Of a stretch of 64,000 nt of DNA, positions 38,130 to 48,957 are shown in pieces (the first letter of the stretch is position 1; each line of letters begins with the position of its first letter). This stretch comes from Beaufortia kweichowensis (taxonomy: Eukaryota; Chordata; Actinopteri; Cypriniformes; Gastromyzontidae), in assembly GCA_019155185.1 (NCBI GenBank), contig CM032805.1, positions 157,501-221,500 of the forward strand. Reading direction: 5' to 3'. The notes below the pieces were generated by a model, which saw only the letters and a program-made list of their open reading frames with translations, had not been told where the DNA came from and made no database searches. The translations under genes and the position numbers were made by a program.

Positions 38130-39330
38130 ATGTAATTCGGTTTTATTTCTACTACTTTACCAGGAAACCAGCAAATCATACCCCCAAACACTGAAATCTG
38201 TCAAAGTATAATTATTCATATGAAATCATATCTGTGCCACTGTACCATCAGCCGCTCTCAGAGAACGTCCAGGAGCAGTTATGGGTAACAGTCCTGATGT
38301 TATTATGATTGTTGATTTGATATTAGGACTGAATTTAAAACCTTTTTAAACTCACAATACACAAATGTGCACATCACAACAGTTTGTAATAACAAAACAA
38401 AGGAAATAAATCTAAAAGTTATACATAGTCAAAGTTTCATGTCAATGTAAATTCTTGCAAAATGATGTTTTTCCAGAAAGAATGTGGCACATTCTTTTAT
38501 TTTAAAATATATTTGAATGAAAAGTGCTTTTATGAACTTTATGAACATTATACTACTGCATCATCACATTATTTGGGTTGTTTTTGAGTATATCACACTA
38601 TTTAGCAAGTTGTGTATATTACACACGACTGTGTGATGTCTTGTGGCAGTACTACAGTAAACTGACACACAATACAGCCAACATGTGCACATTTCTGTTG
38701 AGGTAATAAATGCACATCTCATTCTTCATATATATATATATTATTGTGGACTCTTTGTATAGCCGGTAGTGACGTGATTTGTAGCGGTAACACAATAACA
38801 CAAAGGCACTTTTTTGTTTCTGCACAACATCAGCTAACCGACAGTCCACGTGTTCGTCAGGCCCTACACACGCGCATGCGCACTTCAGACATCAACTGAC
38901 GAGCATGTGCGCTTCATCCACACACATATATAAACTCATTTCTCAGACATTATGACTCATTACTAACACTTTAATAACGCACTTTATGACACGAGGTTTT
39001 CACTTACTGGCAGCTTTAAGTGAGGAGATGTGTGTCATTCATCGCCAAATATTTATTTTCGCTTTTAAACACGAGTTAGTTTAAATAATCAGACTTGATG
39101 TCATGCACTTGTGATGTTGTTCAGTTGTAGCAGCGACTATTATTATGGACTTTGTGTGTCTTTGTTGTGTCAGTGTGACAAGGGCACATATACACTAGGC
39201 CACAACACACACACACACACACACACGAGCTACGTGGACACTGTGATGTGTAATAAATCCCCTCACACGCTTGTGTGTGTCTACACAACAGCAGCTACAC
39301 ACTTTACAGATGACACACGACCACTTTCAG
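38130..39330. other. First intron of the SYNCRIP-like gene, nothing recognised
   Basis: AT-rich sequence with TA and CA microsatellites (38724-38743, 39202-39226). No coding or RNA gene was recognised. SNORD50-like C/D boxes, known near SYNCRIP in mammals, were looked for and not seen. Confidence 0.5.
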
Positions 39331-39339
39331 GTGAAGTTT

Positions 39340-39830
39340 GAAGCGCGCGCGCGTGAGTGTTGATCAGTTTGTTTGTCTAACAGCGTGCGCGCGCGTGCGC
39401 GTGAGGGGAGGGGGGCATTGTGTTTGAGCAGAGACCCTCCGCGCGCTTTAATCACACTATTCACCCCATCAAGTGCACAAATCACACTAGCGAGTCTATA
39501 GGAAATATAGGTGCGCGAGAACGCGCGTGTTTTAATTCAAGCCCCGCGCGCGCGCGCGCACAGTCCGTTAGCGAGAACCGGCGTGACGCGCGCGATCACT
39601 GCACACTTTTGTTTGAAAGCGCGAGAGGCGGGAGTTTAGCGCGTCCGCTAATGAAAGCTTAAGAGAGAGAGGTCATACCTGTGAGTGTATGTCACGGGTC
39701 AGGTCACAGGGAAGTGTGTTGAGAGAGAGAGAGAGGAAGAAAGTGACCAGATCCCGCCGTGTCCGCCGTGGCTCTCACTCCCTTCTACAGCGATCATGCA
39801 AAATGGCGGTGAAACTCATGCCGCGGGAGT
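39340..39830 (-). promoter_or_regulatory. GC-rich promoter and 5' UTR exon of the SYNCRIP-like gene
   Basis: A CpG-dense block with runs of alternating CG (39341-39352, 39544-39560) flanks a minus-strand first exon from about 39800 down to 39679. That exon is pyrimidine-rich and closed by the donor GTATGACC. The coding exon has its own acceptor (CCTGACAG) 12 bases before ATG, so exon 1 is non-coding. A YY1-type site AAAATGGCGG lies at 39800-39809 on the plus strand, close to the expected start site. Confidence 0.6.
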
Positions 39831-39920
39831 TTTTTTCCGCTTCCGGTTGTACGGGGTTTCTCACGCGGCCATTGGAGGGGTCGGGGTGTGACGTCACGTC
39901 GGCCGCATGTGTACATTACT

Positions 39921-40138
39921 GAAAAACCATGTTTTATAGCATTTAAAAATGAAGTGAAATATTATATTGAATCCATATTGCCCTCGAAGAAACAAAAAGC
40001 TATTAGAATTTTGCAAGCATGTACACTCTTTAATGTATTCCTTTAATTTTTTATATATATATCCCCCTAGCATTTGAAATTTCTAAATTGTTGTAACTGT
40101 ATGAAATATGTTTCTCTGTTCAATAAAAAAAAAAAAAC
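39921..40138 (+). mobile_element. Probable L1-type LINE 3' end with poly(A) tail
   Basis: AT-rich stretch ending GTTTCTCTGTTCAATAAAAA then about 10 more A, the form of a fish L1 3' UTR and tail. No coding part remains. Confidence 0.4.
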
Positions 40139-40179
40139 ATCCAAGTACCGCGAAAAAAAAAAAATAATAATAATAATTT

Positions 40180-41390
40180 AAAAAAAAATGTGTCCATTAC
40201 TGACGCTAATAAAACATCTGTGAGTAAAGTTAAGAAAGAGCAGCAAGAAAAATATCATGATAAAATGATGCCTTACAAACATCTTGCAGATTCGCTATAT
40301 AAACTTATGATCTGTATGTGGTGTTAACATTGACATTATTATTACAGGAAGAAATGTTTCTCATAAATGTACCTTTACTGAAACATAAACTGTAATGACT
40401 GAGGAATTCTTCATTTGATGCCTTCAGACTTCTGCCTCTAAAACATGTTACAATTTAGGCCAAAATCTAAACCAAAAGAAGATATCATATATTTCATAAT
40501 CATATTTATAAATGTTAGCCCATTTTAGGGCCATTGCTAAAGTCTATTGCATATATACAGACATGAATAGTGGTTTTACTGCAGTTAAATGGTTACTACA
40601 CTTTTACAACAGTACATTTATGGTTAATTTGTAAGGGTTTATGTTGTAAGTATTAACATAATGATTCATTTATAACCATTTTCATGTGTTTTCATCATCT
40701 ATTATGATAAATGTATGTTGAAATATTACATGTTTTGATTGAAATATTGAAGTACACTATAACTTTAATTCTGTTTTCAATCAGTAGCATGAATAACTTT
40801 ACTATAGTCATGGTTCTGTTCACCATAAACACACTCTTCACATCACTTCATCATCACACCAGCAGGTGGAGAACAGTGACTGAATCTGGATTATACAACA
40901 CATAACACAATTACACATAACACAAACCTGCACAACATAGAACTGTAAAATCACAGTCTGTGATTCATTAAAAAATCTAAATCAATTATTAAACATTAAA
41001 ATCAATGAACATTAACTGCTGACTGCACGTGTCATATATGTGTTGAGTTTCATTGTATCATTGCATGACATTAGGTGTATAAAATATACAACAATCACAA
41101 ACACGGCAATTCAAACAAAACATCGAGTTAAGAGAAACATCTGGAGTCACAAATTGTTTAGCACATAATCTCACGTCATTTCTTTAACTGGGAAAAGATT
41201 TTGTGTTGAGGTAGTTGAAACTGATGTAGTTTATTGCTCCTTTGCATTTATTTGTGCTTTATTCTGTAAAGACAGAACGGAGTGTGTAAGAGTACACTTC
41301 TCTATAGAAAACATCACTTTCATAATAGTAATTCATTTGATTTTAAAGTGTCGATGTTTCTATTCTTCACTTGTTTTTGCAGACGTCACA
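40180..41390. other. Intergenic AT-rich interval, no gene seen
   Basis: Between the SYNCRIP-like promoter and the zc2hc1c 3' end. Only short unsupported open frames were seen. The zc2hc1c 3' UTR must lie in its right-hand part. Confidence 0.5.
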
Positions 41391-41401
41391 GAAGGACACC
41401 G

Positions 41402-43447
41402 TCAGCGTGTTGTGTTTTTCCTGTTGTTGGTGTTGTGTAGTTGTTTAGGAGGTGCTGGTCTGCTCCTGATGTTCTGACATTTGGGGATGTGTCTCTCCGC
41501 CGGTCCAGGAGCAAACGTCCGGCCACAGTGAGGACAGCTTATATATTCTGGATTCAGATGTAAAGCGGACGGCGTCTCGTGAGCTCGACCCTGACGCATG
41601 ATCTGAGTGAAGACCTCGTGTTTCTGACGCCAGGTGCTCTTCTTAACCTGAAACATATCAGAAAACCAGCTGTGTGATGATATGAAGTCAAATCATCAGA
41701 ACCAAATGTCACTAAATGAGTATGGCATAGATATGAATTTCTTTCATGAATTGACAAGATTTTAGGTTGTTCAAAAGAAATTTCATTTTGTTCATACAAT
41801 GGAAGTCAATGAGGGTGAATGTTGTTTGATTGTTTTATCGTTCATATTTAAAAGCAAAGACTTATATTCATAAATGAATGAGAGATGAGTGTATGTAAAC
41901 CAGTCATTCCCAAACTGTGGTCCGCGGACCACTAGTGGTCCGTGAGGGTACTGCAGGTGGTCCGTGGAAAGGCAAAATAAAATAATATTTTACCTTCATT
42001 TTACCAGGAAATTCCAAAAAAAAAAAAATTAAAAGAATATGTAGGCCTATATTGATATAACAAGCCTGTTGCACACTGATGTGATGACTAGTTGTAATAG
42101 GGCTTGTAAGCCTATTTAGAGGTGCGGATTAATTCAGGTAAGTCTGTGTGTAGACATTTTATTATGTGTGTTATGAGGTGGTACGCAAAATTTTTTGATT
42201 ACAAATAGTGGTCCACACACACAAAAAGTTTGAAAAACCCTGATGTAAACAATATAGGAAACATGACCAAAAGATGCACAAACCTCTTCAGGCGTCTTTC
42301 TTCTGCTGTTGGTCTTCATGAACTCCTCCAGGTCTGTTCCTTTGGCTCTGTGTTTTGACATGTCAAAGATCTTTCGTTGAGGTTGTTTTTTCTTGCAGAT
42401 CCTCATGTGTGTCTCCAGTCTGTCTGGTAAGAAGTGACGCTGACACACGCCGCACGTCTTCAGTCGTTGTGGATTTTCCTCCGCCTGCAGGAGCAGGTTT
42501 GATGTTCTGTCCGGCTCAGACTCCTCGGCTGCGCTCCTCCGTCTCCTGACGTCGACTCCTGACGCCGGCTCATACGGAGACTCTTTTGTGAATCTCTCTT
42601 GCTTAACATGAGATCTGTCTGTTCTCCTCGAGTCTGATGATCCGCCTCGCTCACGTTCCTCATCTTCTCTGCGTCTGTCATATTTCTCCTTCCGTATTTT
42701 ATTGACCTCCTCCTCATTCCTCCGTTCTCTCCTGTGCCATGTGTTATCCTGCGTCTCTCTCAGCGTTTCTATTCTCCGTCCTTTAGCCGTGTCGTCGTAG
42801 CCGTCGCACTGTCTCTTATCTTTCAGCTTCGCCATCTCTGAGGTCAAAGGTTGTCTCCTGCTCTCCTTCTCTCTTTCATTTCTCTTACGTTCCCTTTCGT
42901 TTTCATATCTGTCCCTTTCATCATGCCAGGGACCGTATCCATCGCTGTACAATCTGTTTTCCAACCTCTCTTTATCTGAATATCTTTCATTCCTCTCTCT
43001 CTGGATTCTGCGTAAGGTCTCTCCTGCTTTAACGATCTTCTGCTGCAGCATCATCTCTTGTGAATGGATTTCCTCGGACAGTTTCTCAGAAGTCTGCTCG
43101 CTGTGCAGATCACATGTTTTTCTCCTCCCTTGAGCATCTGCTTTCCTCACGGACTTTATCTCAGTCAGTCTGGGCAGATACGAGTAAAATGTCTCTTTAT
43201 TGGAGACGTCAGTGTTTATCTGATAGTTATTTAGGCTGTATGCCCTCTTGTGAAGGACCGGCTTCAGAGGAAACACGTCTGACGCTCGGCGTGATGAAAC
43301 ATATTCATTCCTGTGGATGTGTTCTGCAGGTCTCCAGGGATCTCGTCTGCTCATGGCTTCTCTCTTCAACAATGGAAGTCTTGGCAATATTATTGTTTCT
43401 CTTTCCCAAAATTGATTTGTGAAGCGAAGGTGTGGCACCATTTGCAT
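41402..43447 (-). CDS. zc2hc1c: ZC2HC1C, C2HC-type zinc finger protein
   Basis: Two coding exons: 42284-43447 (388 codons from MQMVPHLRF) and 41402-41647 (81 codons and stop), phase 0 at the junction, 469 residues in total. Family landmarks are FPLKPVLHKRAYS, a charged coiled coil (EEIHSQEMMLQQKIVKAGET), the first C2HC finger CGVCQRHFLPDRLETHMRIC, then RAKGTDLEEFMK. The second exon gives STWRQKHEVF and a second finger CPHCGRTFAPGPAERHIPKC followed by NIRSRPAPP. These align with remembered human ZC2HC1C throughout. Its biochemical role is unknown. A non-coding exon probably lies near 43944-44050. The intron carries a hAT MITE. Confidence 0.92.
41901..42242. mobile_element. hAT-type MITE with perfect 8-bp target duplication
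   Basis: 342 bases flanked by ATGTAAAC at 41893-41900 and 42243-42250. The left end CAGTCATTCCCAAACTGTGG and the inverted right end CAGGGTTTTTCAAACTTTTT share the hAT terminal pattern, followed on both sides by GTGGACCACTA-like inverted sequence. No transposase frame. Located in the zc2hc1c intron. Confidence 0.9.
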
Positions 43448-43943
43448 GTTTTTACAGGTTTATTGTCAAACGGACTGTGAAGGTCTGTGATCTGATGAAA
43501 CATTTCAACATATAAAATATTTTTTTGCATGCATTGTTTTTACTGTATGACTAAAAGAAACAACATGTATTATTGGGTCACTTGCTTCAACAGAGCATTT
43601 AATCAGATGTAATATCAAATCTATAACAAACAGAAACATATATATATATATATAGTAAATGAGTAGTGACGATGTTTCTGAAGGATTTATATCATGTGTA
43701 TAGCAAAGTTTTACTACAAATGCGTCAGGCTTAAACTATCGTCATTGCAGTAAAACAATGTATTTAAATCAGAGAATGAAAAATGTAGTAAATGAAGAAA
43801 CGAGCTCAACACTGCTTCAGCATAATCTAATAGTTGTGTTTTATTGCTAGTGTAAATAGTGTTATTAAATGATCACCTGTTTATAAGAAACGCAATTAAA
43901 TTAATTGTTTATGTGTGTGTGTGTGTGTGTAGTTTAATCTCAC

Positions 43944-44150
43944 CATCTGTGAGTGTTCAGCGCCGCATCGCATGAAGTCACTAATTATCATTAACGGTTG
44001 TGTTTACACTCGTTGCCTAGAAACAAGACAACGCCGCACGATGACATCACAATACCGCGAGAAAGCGCGTTGATAATATGACGTCACAGTGTAACCCGGA
44101 TGAATATGGCACTTGGTTAGAGTTCAGTAAGCAGCTTGAGCTCAGCGGTA
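43944..44150. promoter_or_regulatory. Shared bidirectional promoter of zc2hc1c (-) and acyp1 (+)
   Basis: The two genes diverge from a short CpG-containing interval. A perfect CRE (TGACGTCA) lies at 44079-44086, with a near-match TGACATCA at 44042-44049. A minus-strand donor at 43943 (GTGAGATT) and a plus-strand donor near 44148 (GCGGTATGGG) mark candidate non-coding first exons on either side. Confidence 0.6.
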
Positions 44151-44359
44151 TGGGATGTGTTCTGATTATAATGTGACTGCACACATACTCTTCTGTCATG
44201 CTCGATTTACACTGTTTACAATGAGCACGTGCACTTTTCTGGAACTGATGTTGAACTATAGACTCTATATTACTCTCGCTGTGTCTGTGCTCATAAAATG
44301 ATGACGTATGAATGAATGGTGATGTGATGTGTGTGGTGTTTGTGTTTCAGACAGTGATC

Positions 44360-45965
44360 ATGTCCAGTGAAGAGCTGCTGTCGGTGGATTATGAGGTGTT
44401 TGGGAGAGTTCAGGGTGTGTTCTTTAGAAAATACACACAGGTAACACACACACACCACACACACACATCACACACACACACACACACCTCACACGCACAA
44501 TTTTTTATTTTTATTTTTATTAAACAAATACCAATCACAGGGGATACAGTCAAAGCAAAAAAAAATAAAACCTTCCACAGTCAGAAAACACAACAATATT
44601 TACCTAAACAAAAGTAGTAACAAAAAATATATAAAATAATAATAATAAATAAATAAACTACACATAAAATATCAACTTCAAAGAATACTCAAAGACTACC
44701 CTTACAACACAGTCATTATTTTTTCTATCAAAACGGTTGTTTTAACAGCTTTCTTATTAAGCGATGAGCAGAGAGATTCATAAAATAATTTCAAATCAAT
44801 ACAAAGGATCCTAAAATTGGGCATAGAATCAGTAACTTTACATTTGTGAAGATGAAATAGGCCACAAAGGGTCAAGAGTTTTAACATATCATCCAGCTCC
44901 TTTGATCCCGATTCCCAAATCAAAAACAGTACATTACTTAATTCAAAACTAAAAAGTTTGTTGTAAGCTGAGAAAACAAGCCAAGACATTTCTTTCCATA
45001 AATCCTTTGAATAGTCACATTCAAAAAATAAGTGTGATATTGTTTCCAAATTAGAATTACAGAATGTGCATTGTGAAGAGATGTCACACACATCACACAT
45101 GAATGACTGTTAGCTGGAAGGTCATGTGTCCACCGGCGGGTTTTGTCCTGCGGCTGGTGTATTTTTTTTCACTTGTTTGCTATGTTAATAAACATCAGCA
45201 GTTGGCGTTTATCGTCAATACTCTGCCAGGACTTGAAAAATGTTTAATTTTGGGGAAAACACTCAGCTCGTCAATGTCGCTTTTGGCTCAGCCATCACAG
45301 TGCAGGAGGGGCGGGACAAATACCACACCAACCAATCGGCACAACTGTATGTCGGTCTGTGCTCAACAAACGCAAAACATAACGCTGAAGATAATATTTC
45401 TGTATCAAATAATATCTCCAACTATCACAGTATTCATTTTTCTGATTAAACAAACTATCTGAGAAATCAGATACAGGTAAGAGTTCAGCGGATATTCAGT
45501 ATCATATAGCAGTGTTTTCAACTGTGTCCAGTCACTGTTTATCAGAATGGGATCATATATAGTATAGATGACTACTAAACACTAGTAATCCATTGTTGCA
45601 TAATTGTCCATTACATAACATAAGTTATTAGTTGTTCTAGTGTGACAACTAGCCCCAGTGTCTTCTGCATGTTGGAGAAATATGACATCACATTAATAAT
45701 TGACTGACAGCTACAGTTCATCAGTATGTGTGTGTGTTGTGTTGTGCAGTCGGAGGGTAAGAAGCTGGGTCTGGTGGGCTGGGTTCAGAACACTGATTCT
45801 GGATCAGTTCAGGGTCAGCTGCAGGGTCTGGCCTCAAACGTTGAACAGATGAAACACTGGCTCCAGACCACCGGCAGTCCTCAGTCTCGAATCGCCAAAG
45901 CTGACTTCAAGAATGAACACACAATCCACAAACTGGATTTCAAGGATTTTAAAGTTGTGCGTTGA
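44360..45965 (+). CDS. acyp1: Acylphosphatase-1
   Basis: ACYP1 hydrolyses acyl phosphates such as 1,3-bisphosphoglycerate in the cytosol. Two coding exons: 44360-44440 (MSSEELLSVDYEVFGRVQGV, then FFRKYTQ) and 45750-45965 (SEGKKLGLVGWVQNTDSGSV..DFKDFKVVR, TGA 45963-45965), 98 residues against 99 in human. The active-site arginine of GRVQGVFFR and the asparagine of GWVQNT are both present. The ATG is preceded by an acceptor at 44350, so a non-coding first exon exists. Intron 1 contains an L1 fragment. AATAAA at 46223-46228. Confidence 0.95.
44502..45100 (-). mobile_element. L1-type LINE 3' fragment in acyp1 intron 1
   Basis: The minus-strand frame 44702-45100 encodes the C-terminal L1 zinc-knuckle-like motif CTFCNSNLETISHLFFECD, then KDLWKEM, and ends LIEKIMTVL. 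The 3' side runs into an A/T-rich tail (TTTTTTATTTTTATTTTTATT on the plus strand) at 44502. It is 5'-truncated. Confidence 0.8.
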
Positions 45966-46940
45966 TCAGTTAGTGTTTATGTATGTAAATATGTAGGCTA
46001 TTTATTTTAGGCTTTAAAATGGTCTGTTACTGATATCATTATGGAAACGCATGAACACATGATGCAGTGTGTGTAAGTCCAGAAAAGGGTTTGTGTTTAA
46101 TCTTTAAATCTCATTTCTCAAATGTGCAAGCTAATATAATAGAGCACAACACAACTCCTCTTATGTCTGTGTTTCTCTTACACATATGTGTCTGTTAGAT
46201 CTGTTAGACTAAAGTGAGGAGAAATAAAAAAGAATATTCAAATGATCAAAGTCAATTATTTCACTTTGTCTTTGAATAAACCATTTCAAAATGTAAAACA
46301 CAATCTCTAAAACATTTAAAGATGAATATTTCTTGTAGAATTGATGCTTGTTATCTTACAGTCATCAGTTTGCTGCATTTCATTTATTTTGACTCTGTTC
46401 AAACGATTCAATTGTTTTTTTTACGTTATTAAATAAATGGAAGAAAAGACTTTAACACTTAAACCATCTAGTAGCGTCTACATGTTTGACATGTAATCTG
46501 CACAATGTGTTTTATGATAAGTAAATTGTATTAGTTCCTTCACTTCCATATGTGTGTTAAAAATATTTTTGTTTTTAAATACATACAGTAATATTATAAT
46601 GCAATCATATTCAGACTTGTATTGAGAAGGCAAATAGCAGCTGACATTTACTGAAACAGAAGTAAATTGCATTAATCACAGGTTTGTTTTCACTGTATTA
46701 AAATAGAAACAAAGTGTTTGTAAAATAAAGATGACGGCATGTAGGTTGAGATGAGTGGAAATACAAACAGAATGCTTACAGTTATTACAGACTTTCTAGA
46801 GTTTCAACAGCTTTCTAATACTGAATGAAGAAAAAGTCAAATACAAGGATTTAAGATTTGCATTAAGACTTTAAATTGTGAACTTTATTCACATGGAAAA
46901 AGATCTTTATTCAACAGAAAATCATGAGCTGATGTCCTGA
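45966..46940. other. acyp1 3' UTR and spacer, no other gene seen
   Basis: AT-rich. The only signal is the poly(A) hexamer at 46223-46228. Small minus-strand frames lack support. Confidence 0.5.
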
Positions 46941-46979
46941 GATGTGGTTTATTGCGTGTGTTTCGTCTCTAGAGTTGAA

Positions 46980-47294
46980 ATGAAAAATCTGATTTTGGCT
47001 GAAAGTCATGTCAATGTGTCCAGAATACACATCTCAGCAGAGCTCTCTGCTTCTGCTCCATGTTTCATGTGTACGTCCAGGGGTTTGTCTGCGTTCTGCC
47101 AGTGCCAGCGGCTCAGAATGAATGGCGTTATTGTGAGAGAGCCAAACATTCCAGGAAATGAATGTTCCCCACCTCCATCTCCAACACTTTCCAAAGCAGA
47201 AGCCCAGCGTTTCTTTTCAGCACAAGCCGCTGTGTGGACCGCCGCTCTTAAAACTGTCGGTTCATCTGATGTGGACAGTACAGACAACGACTAA
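46980..47294 (+). CDS. Unrecognised ORF, possible terminal exon
   Basis: 104 codons from MKNLILAESHVNVSRIHIS to DVDSTDND, TGA 47292-47294. It is preceded directly by a good acceptor (TTTCGTCTCTAG, exon from 46973) and followed by AATAAA motifs near 47730-47745. The peptide has a cysteine cluster (CFMCTSRGLSAFCQCQ) and SPPPSPTLSKAEAQRF. I do not recognise it, and it is not MLH3, TMED10 or NEK9, the genes expected nearby. The codon composition is richer than the flanks. It may be the last exon of a short gene starting just after acyp1, or chance. Confidence 0.35.
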   Translation: MKNLILAESHVNVSRIHISAELSASAPCFMCTSRGLSAFCQCQRLRMNGVIVREPNIPGNECSPPPSPTLSKAEAQRFFSAQAAVWTAALKTVGSSDVDSTDND

Positions 47295-47499
47295 ACGTGT
47301 CTTTAATGACCTTCCTTAACCTGCACTGCATCAAACCTCATGAAACTCATGATCTAACACACAGCAGCATCAAGTGTGCTTTAGAGAAGAGACATTGTGA
47401 CAGGCTCGGAGAAAAATATCCAATCTGCTGTACAATTATAAACATATTACATTTCAACCTTGTTTGTGTGTTTCATTGCCTTCAGTGCACGTTTTCTCA

Positions 47500-47650
47500 T
47501 CAGATACAGGAGCATCGGTACCATATAAAGAACCTGTTTAGCACCTGTATGGTTCTTAAGTAGGTTCTTGAGCTGTTCTTTGGGATGATTAAGGTGCTTT
47601 AAAGCACCGGTACTATATACCTTTTAAGAACCTTTTAAGGCTGAAGTTAC
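47500..47650. repeat. Small palindromic fish repeat (GGTTCTT/AAGAACC type)
   Basis: Alternating AAGAACC and GGTTCTT words with TACCATATAAAGAACC and ACTATATACCTTTTAAGAACC. This resembles the common teleost MITE built on AAGAACCTTTTAA. Boundaries approximate. Confidence 0.4.
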
Positions 47651-47659
47651 TGAGAATGC

Positions 47660-48300
47660 TGATCAAAGACAGAATGACATGATGTGAAATATTGAGATAA
47701 AGTGTTTAAGAGAGCAGAACCAGTTATGAAATAAAGTGAAATAAAGCAGATGTTAAACAACTAACAGACAGCCAATCAGACGTTTTCAGTTCAATGTGTT
47801 CATTTATAAGGAATATGGACTGTTATGGGTTAGGTTAGATTGACATTTGCAGGATGAAATTGCCCCAAAACAGATAACACATTCGAATGTTCAGTGCAAT
47901 ATGAAAGACAAGGGTTAAATGCTTCAAAAGCACACTAACATGATCCTCATCAGTGCTGTATGAAGCCCTAAGACAGATCACATGACAGCAGACCAACAGT
48001 AGAGCTGAGAGATGATGTGTAATACAACCAAATATCCCAAACCCTCCACGAGAAACAGACAAATGAGGATTATAAATGAGGTAAATAGTGTTTCATGTAA
48101 ACACTGTCATATGAACACCATAGAAGACAAACTCTAAACTTCTCTCAGTGTTCAATTTATGCATTAGAAAAATCATAATATTAAGAGTCTAAACTACTTT
48201 TAACAAACACGTTACATTTGTACAATATCCTGCGTATTTTAATTCCTCCATTCCTCCGTTTTTATATTGCAAACACAATGAATTCAGTCCACATATGTTC
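47660..48300. other. Spacer upstream of fos, nothing recognised
   Basis: AT-rich. No supported gene or repeat family. Confidence 0.4.
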
Positions 48301-48327
48301 AACACTGGAATCCCAATACGTAGTTGT

Positions 48328-48337
48328 CCTTATATGG
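48328..48337 (+). promoter_or_regulatory. CArG box / serum response element candidate of fos
   Basis: CCTTATATGG fits CC(A/T)6GG exactly. It is followed within 5 bases by TCTTCC, an inverted ETS core suited to a ternary complex factor, and by GCGTGACGC, a CRE-like site at about 48356. It lies about 560 bases before the TATA box, farther than in mammalian FOS. Confidence 0.6.
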
Positions 48338-48894
48338 TCATCTTCCTATCTGAGCGCGTGACGCGGAGCAGATGCAGAGAGTGAAGGGGTCAGAATATAA
48401 AATATACATGACGTGTTAGATGCGGATTTAGCACATGCATCAAAATGGGTTTTTTTTTTTAACTTTAAACTTGTATTATTTTAAAATGATTAGATTTTTA
48501 TATTGTAATGTCAAATCAAACCAGCTCTTCTATTAATGTGAACCTCAATACAGCAGACATGTGTTTCTGTGTTTAATCACGTCATAAAATATACTCGATT
48601 AGATTTAAAAAGGTTTGGCATCTTGCACATCAGGATCCATCAGAATTTATGAATGAATATCTGGCGTGTACCACATGTGTCCTGCACAAGAGTCTCGATC
48701 CACAGCGTCACGACACCCGTTTACATCGACAACTGAATCCAATAGAGAATAAAACAATGTGAACGGCTGCGTTTGCAGAACTGCCGCGTCTCCGGAGGGT
48801 TCTGTCGGTCTCCCCCCGCGGGTCGAGTGGTACATGCCGTTTCATTCATAAAATTCAGGCGGAGCTGCCAGAGCCCAGAATCACTGACCGGGTT

Positions 48895-48900
48895 TATAAA
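48895..48900 (+). promoter_or_regulatory. TATA box of fos
   Basis: TATAAA in the context GGGTTTATAAACCTG, 57 bases before the ATG at 48958. The short spacing implies a leader of only about 30 bases for this ATG, or a different start site. Confidence 0.6.
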
Positions 48901-48957
48901 CCTGGAGACAGCGACCCACATTAAAGCTGGAATCTCATTCATACTCGTGCTGGAGAA

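Noticed and set aside
38652..41400. SNHG5/SNORD50-like snoRNAs near SYNCRIP
   Set aside because: Looked for C (RTGATGA) and D (CTGA) boxes with proper spacing and SNORD50-like sequence; none convincing.
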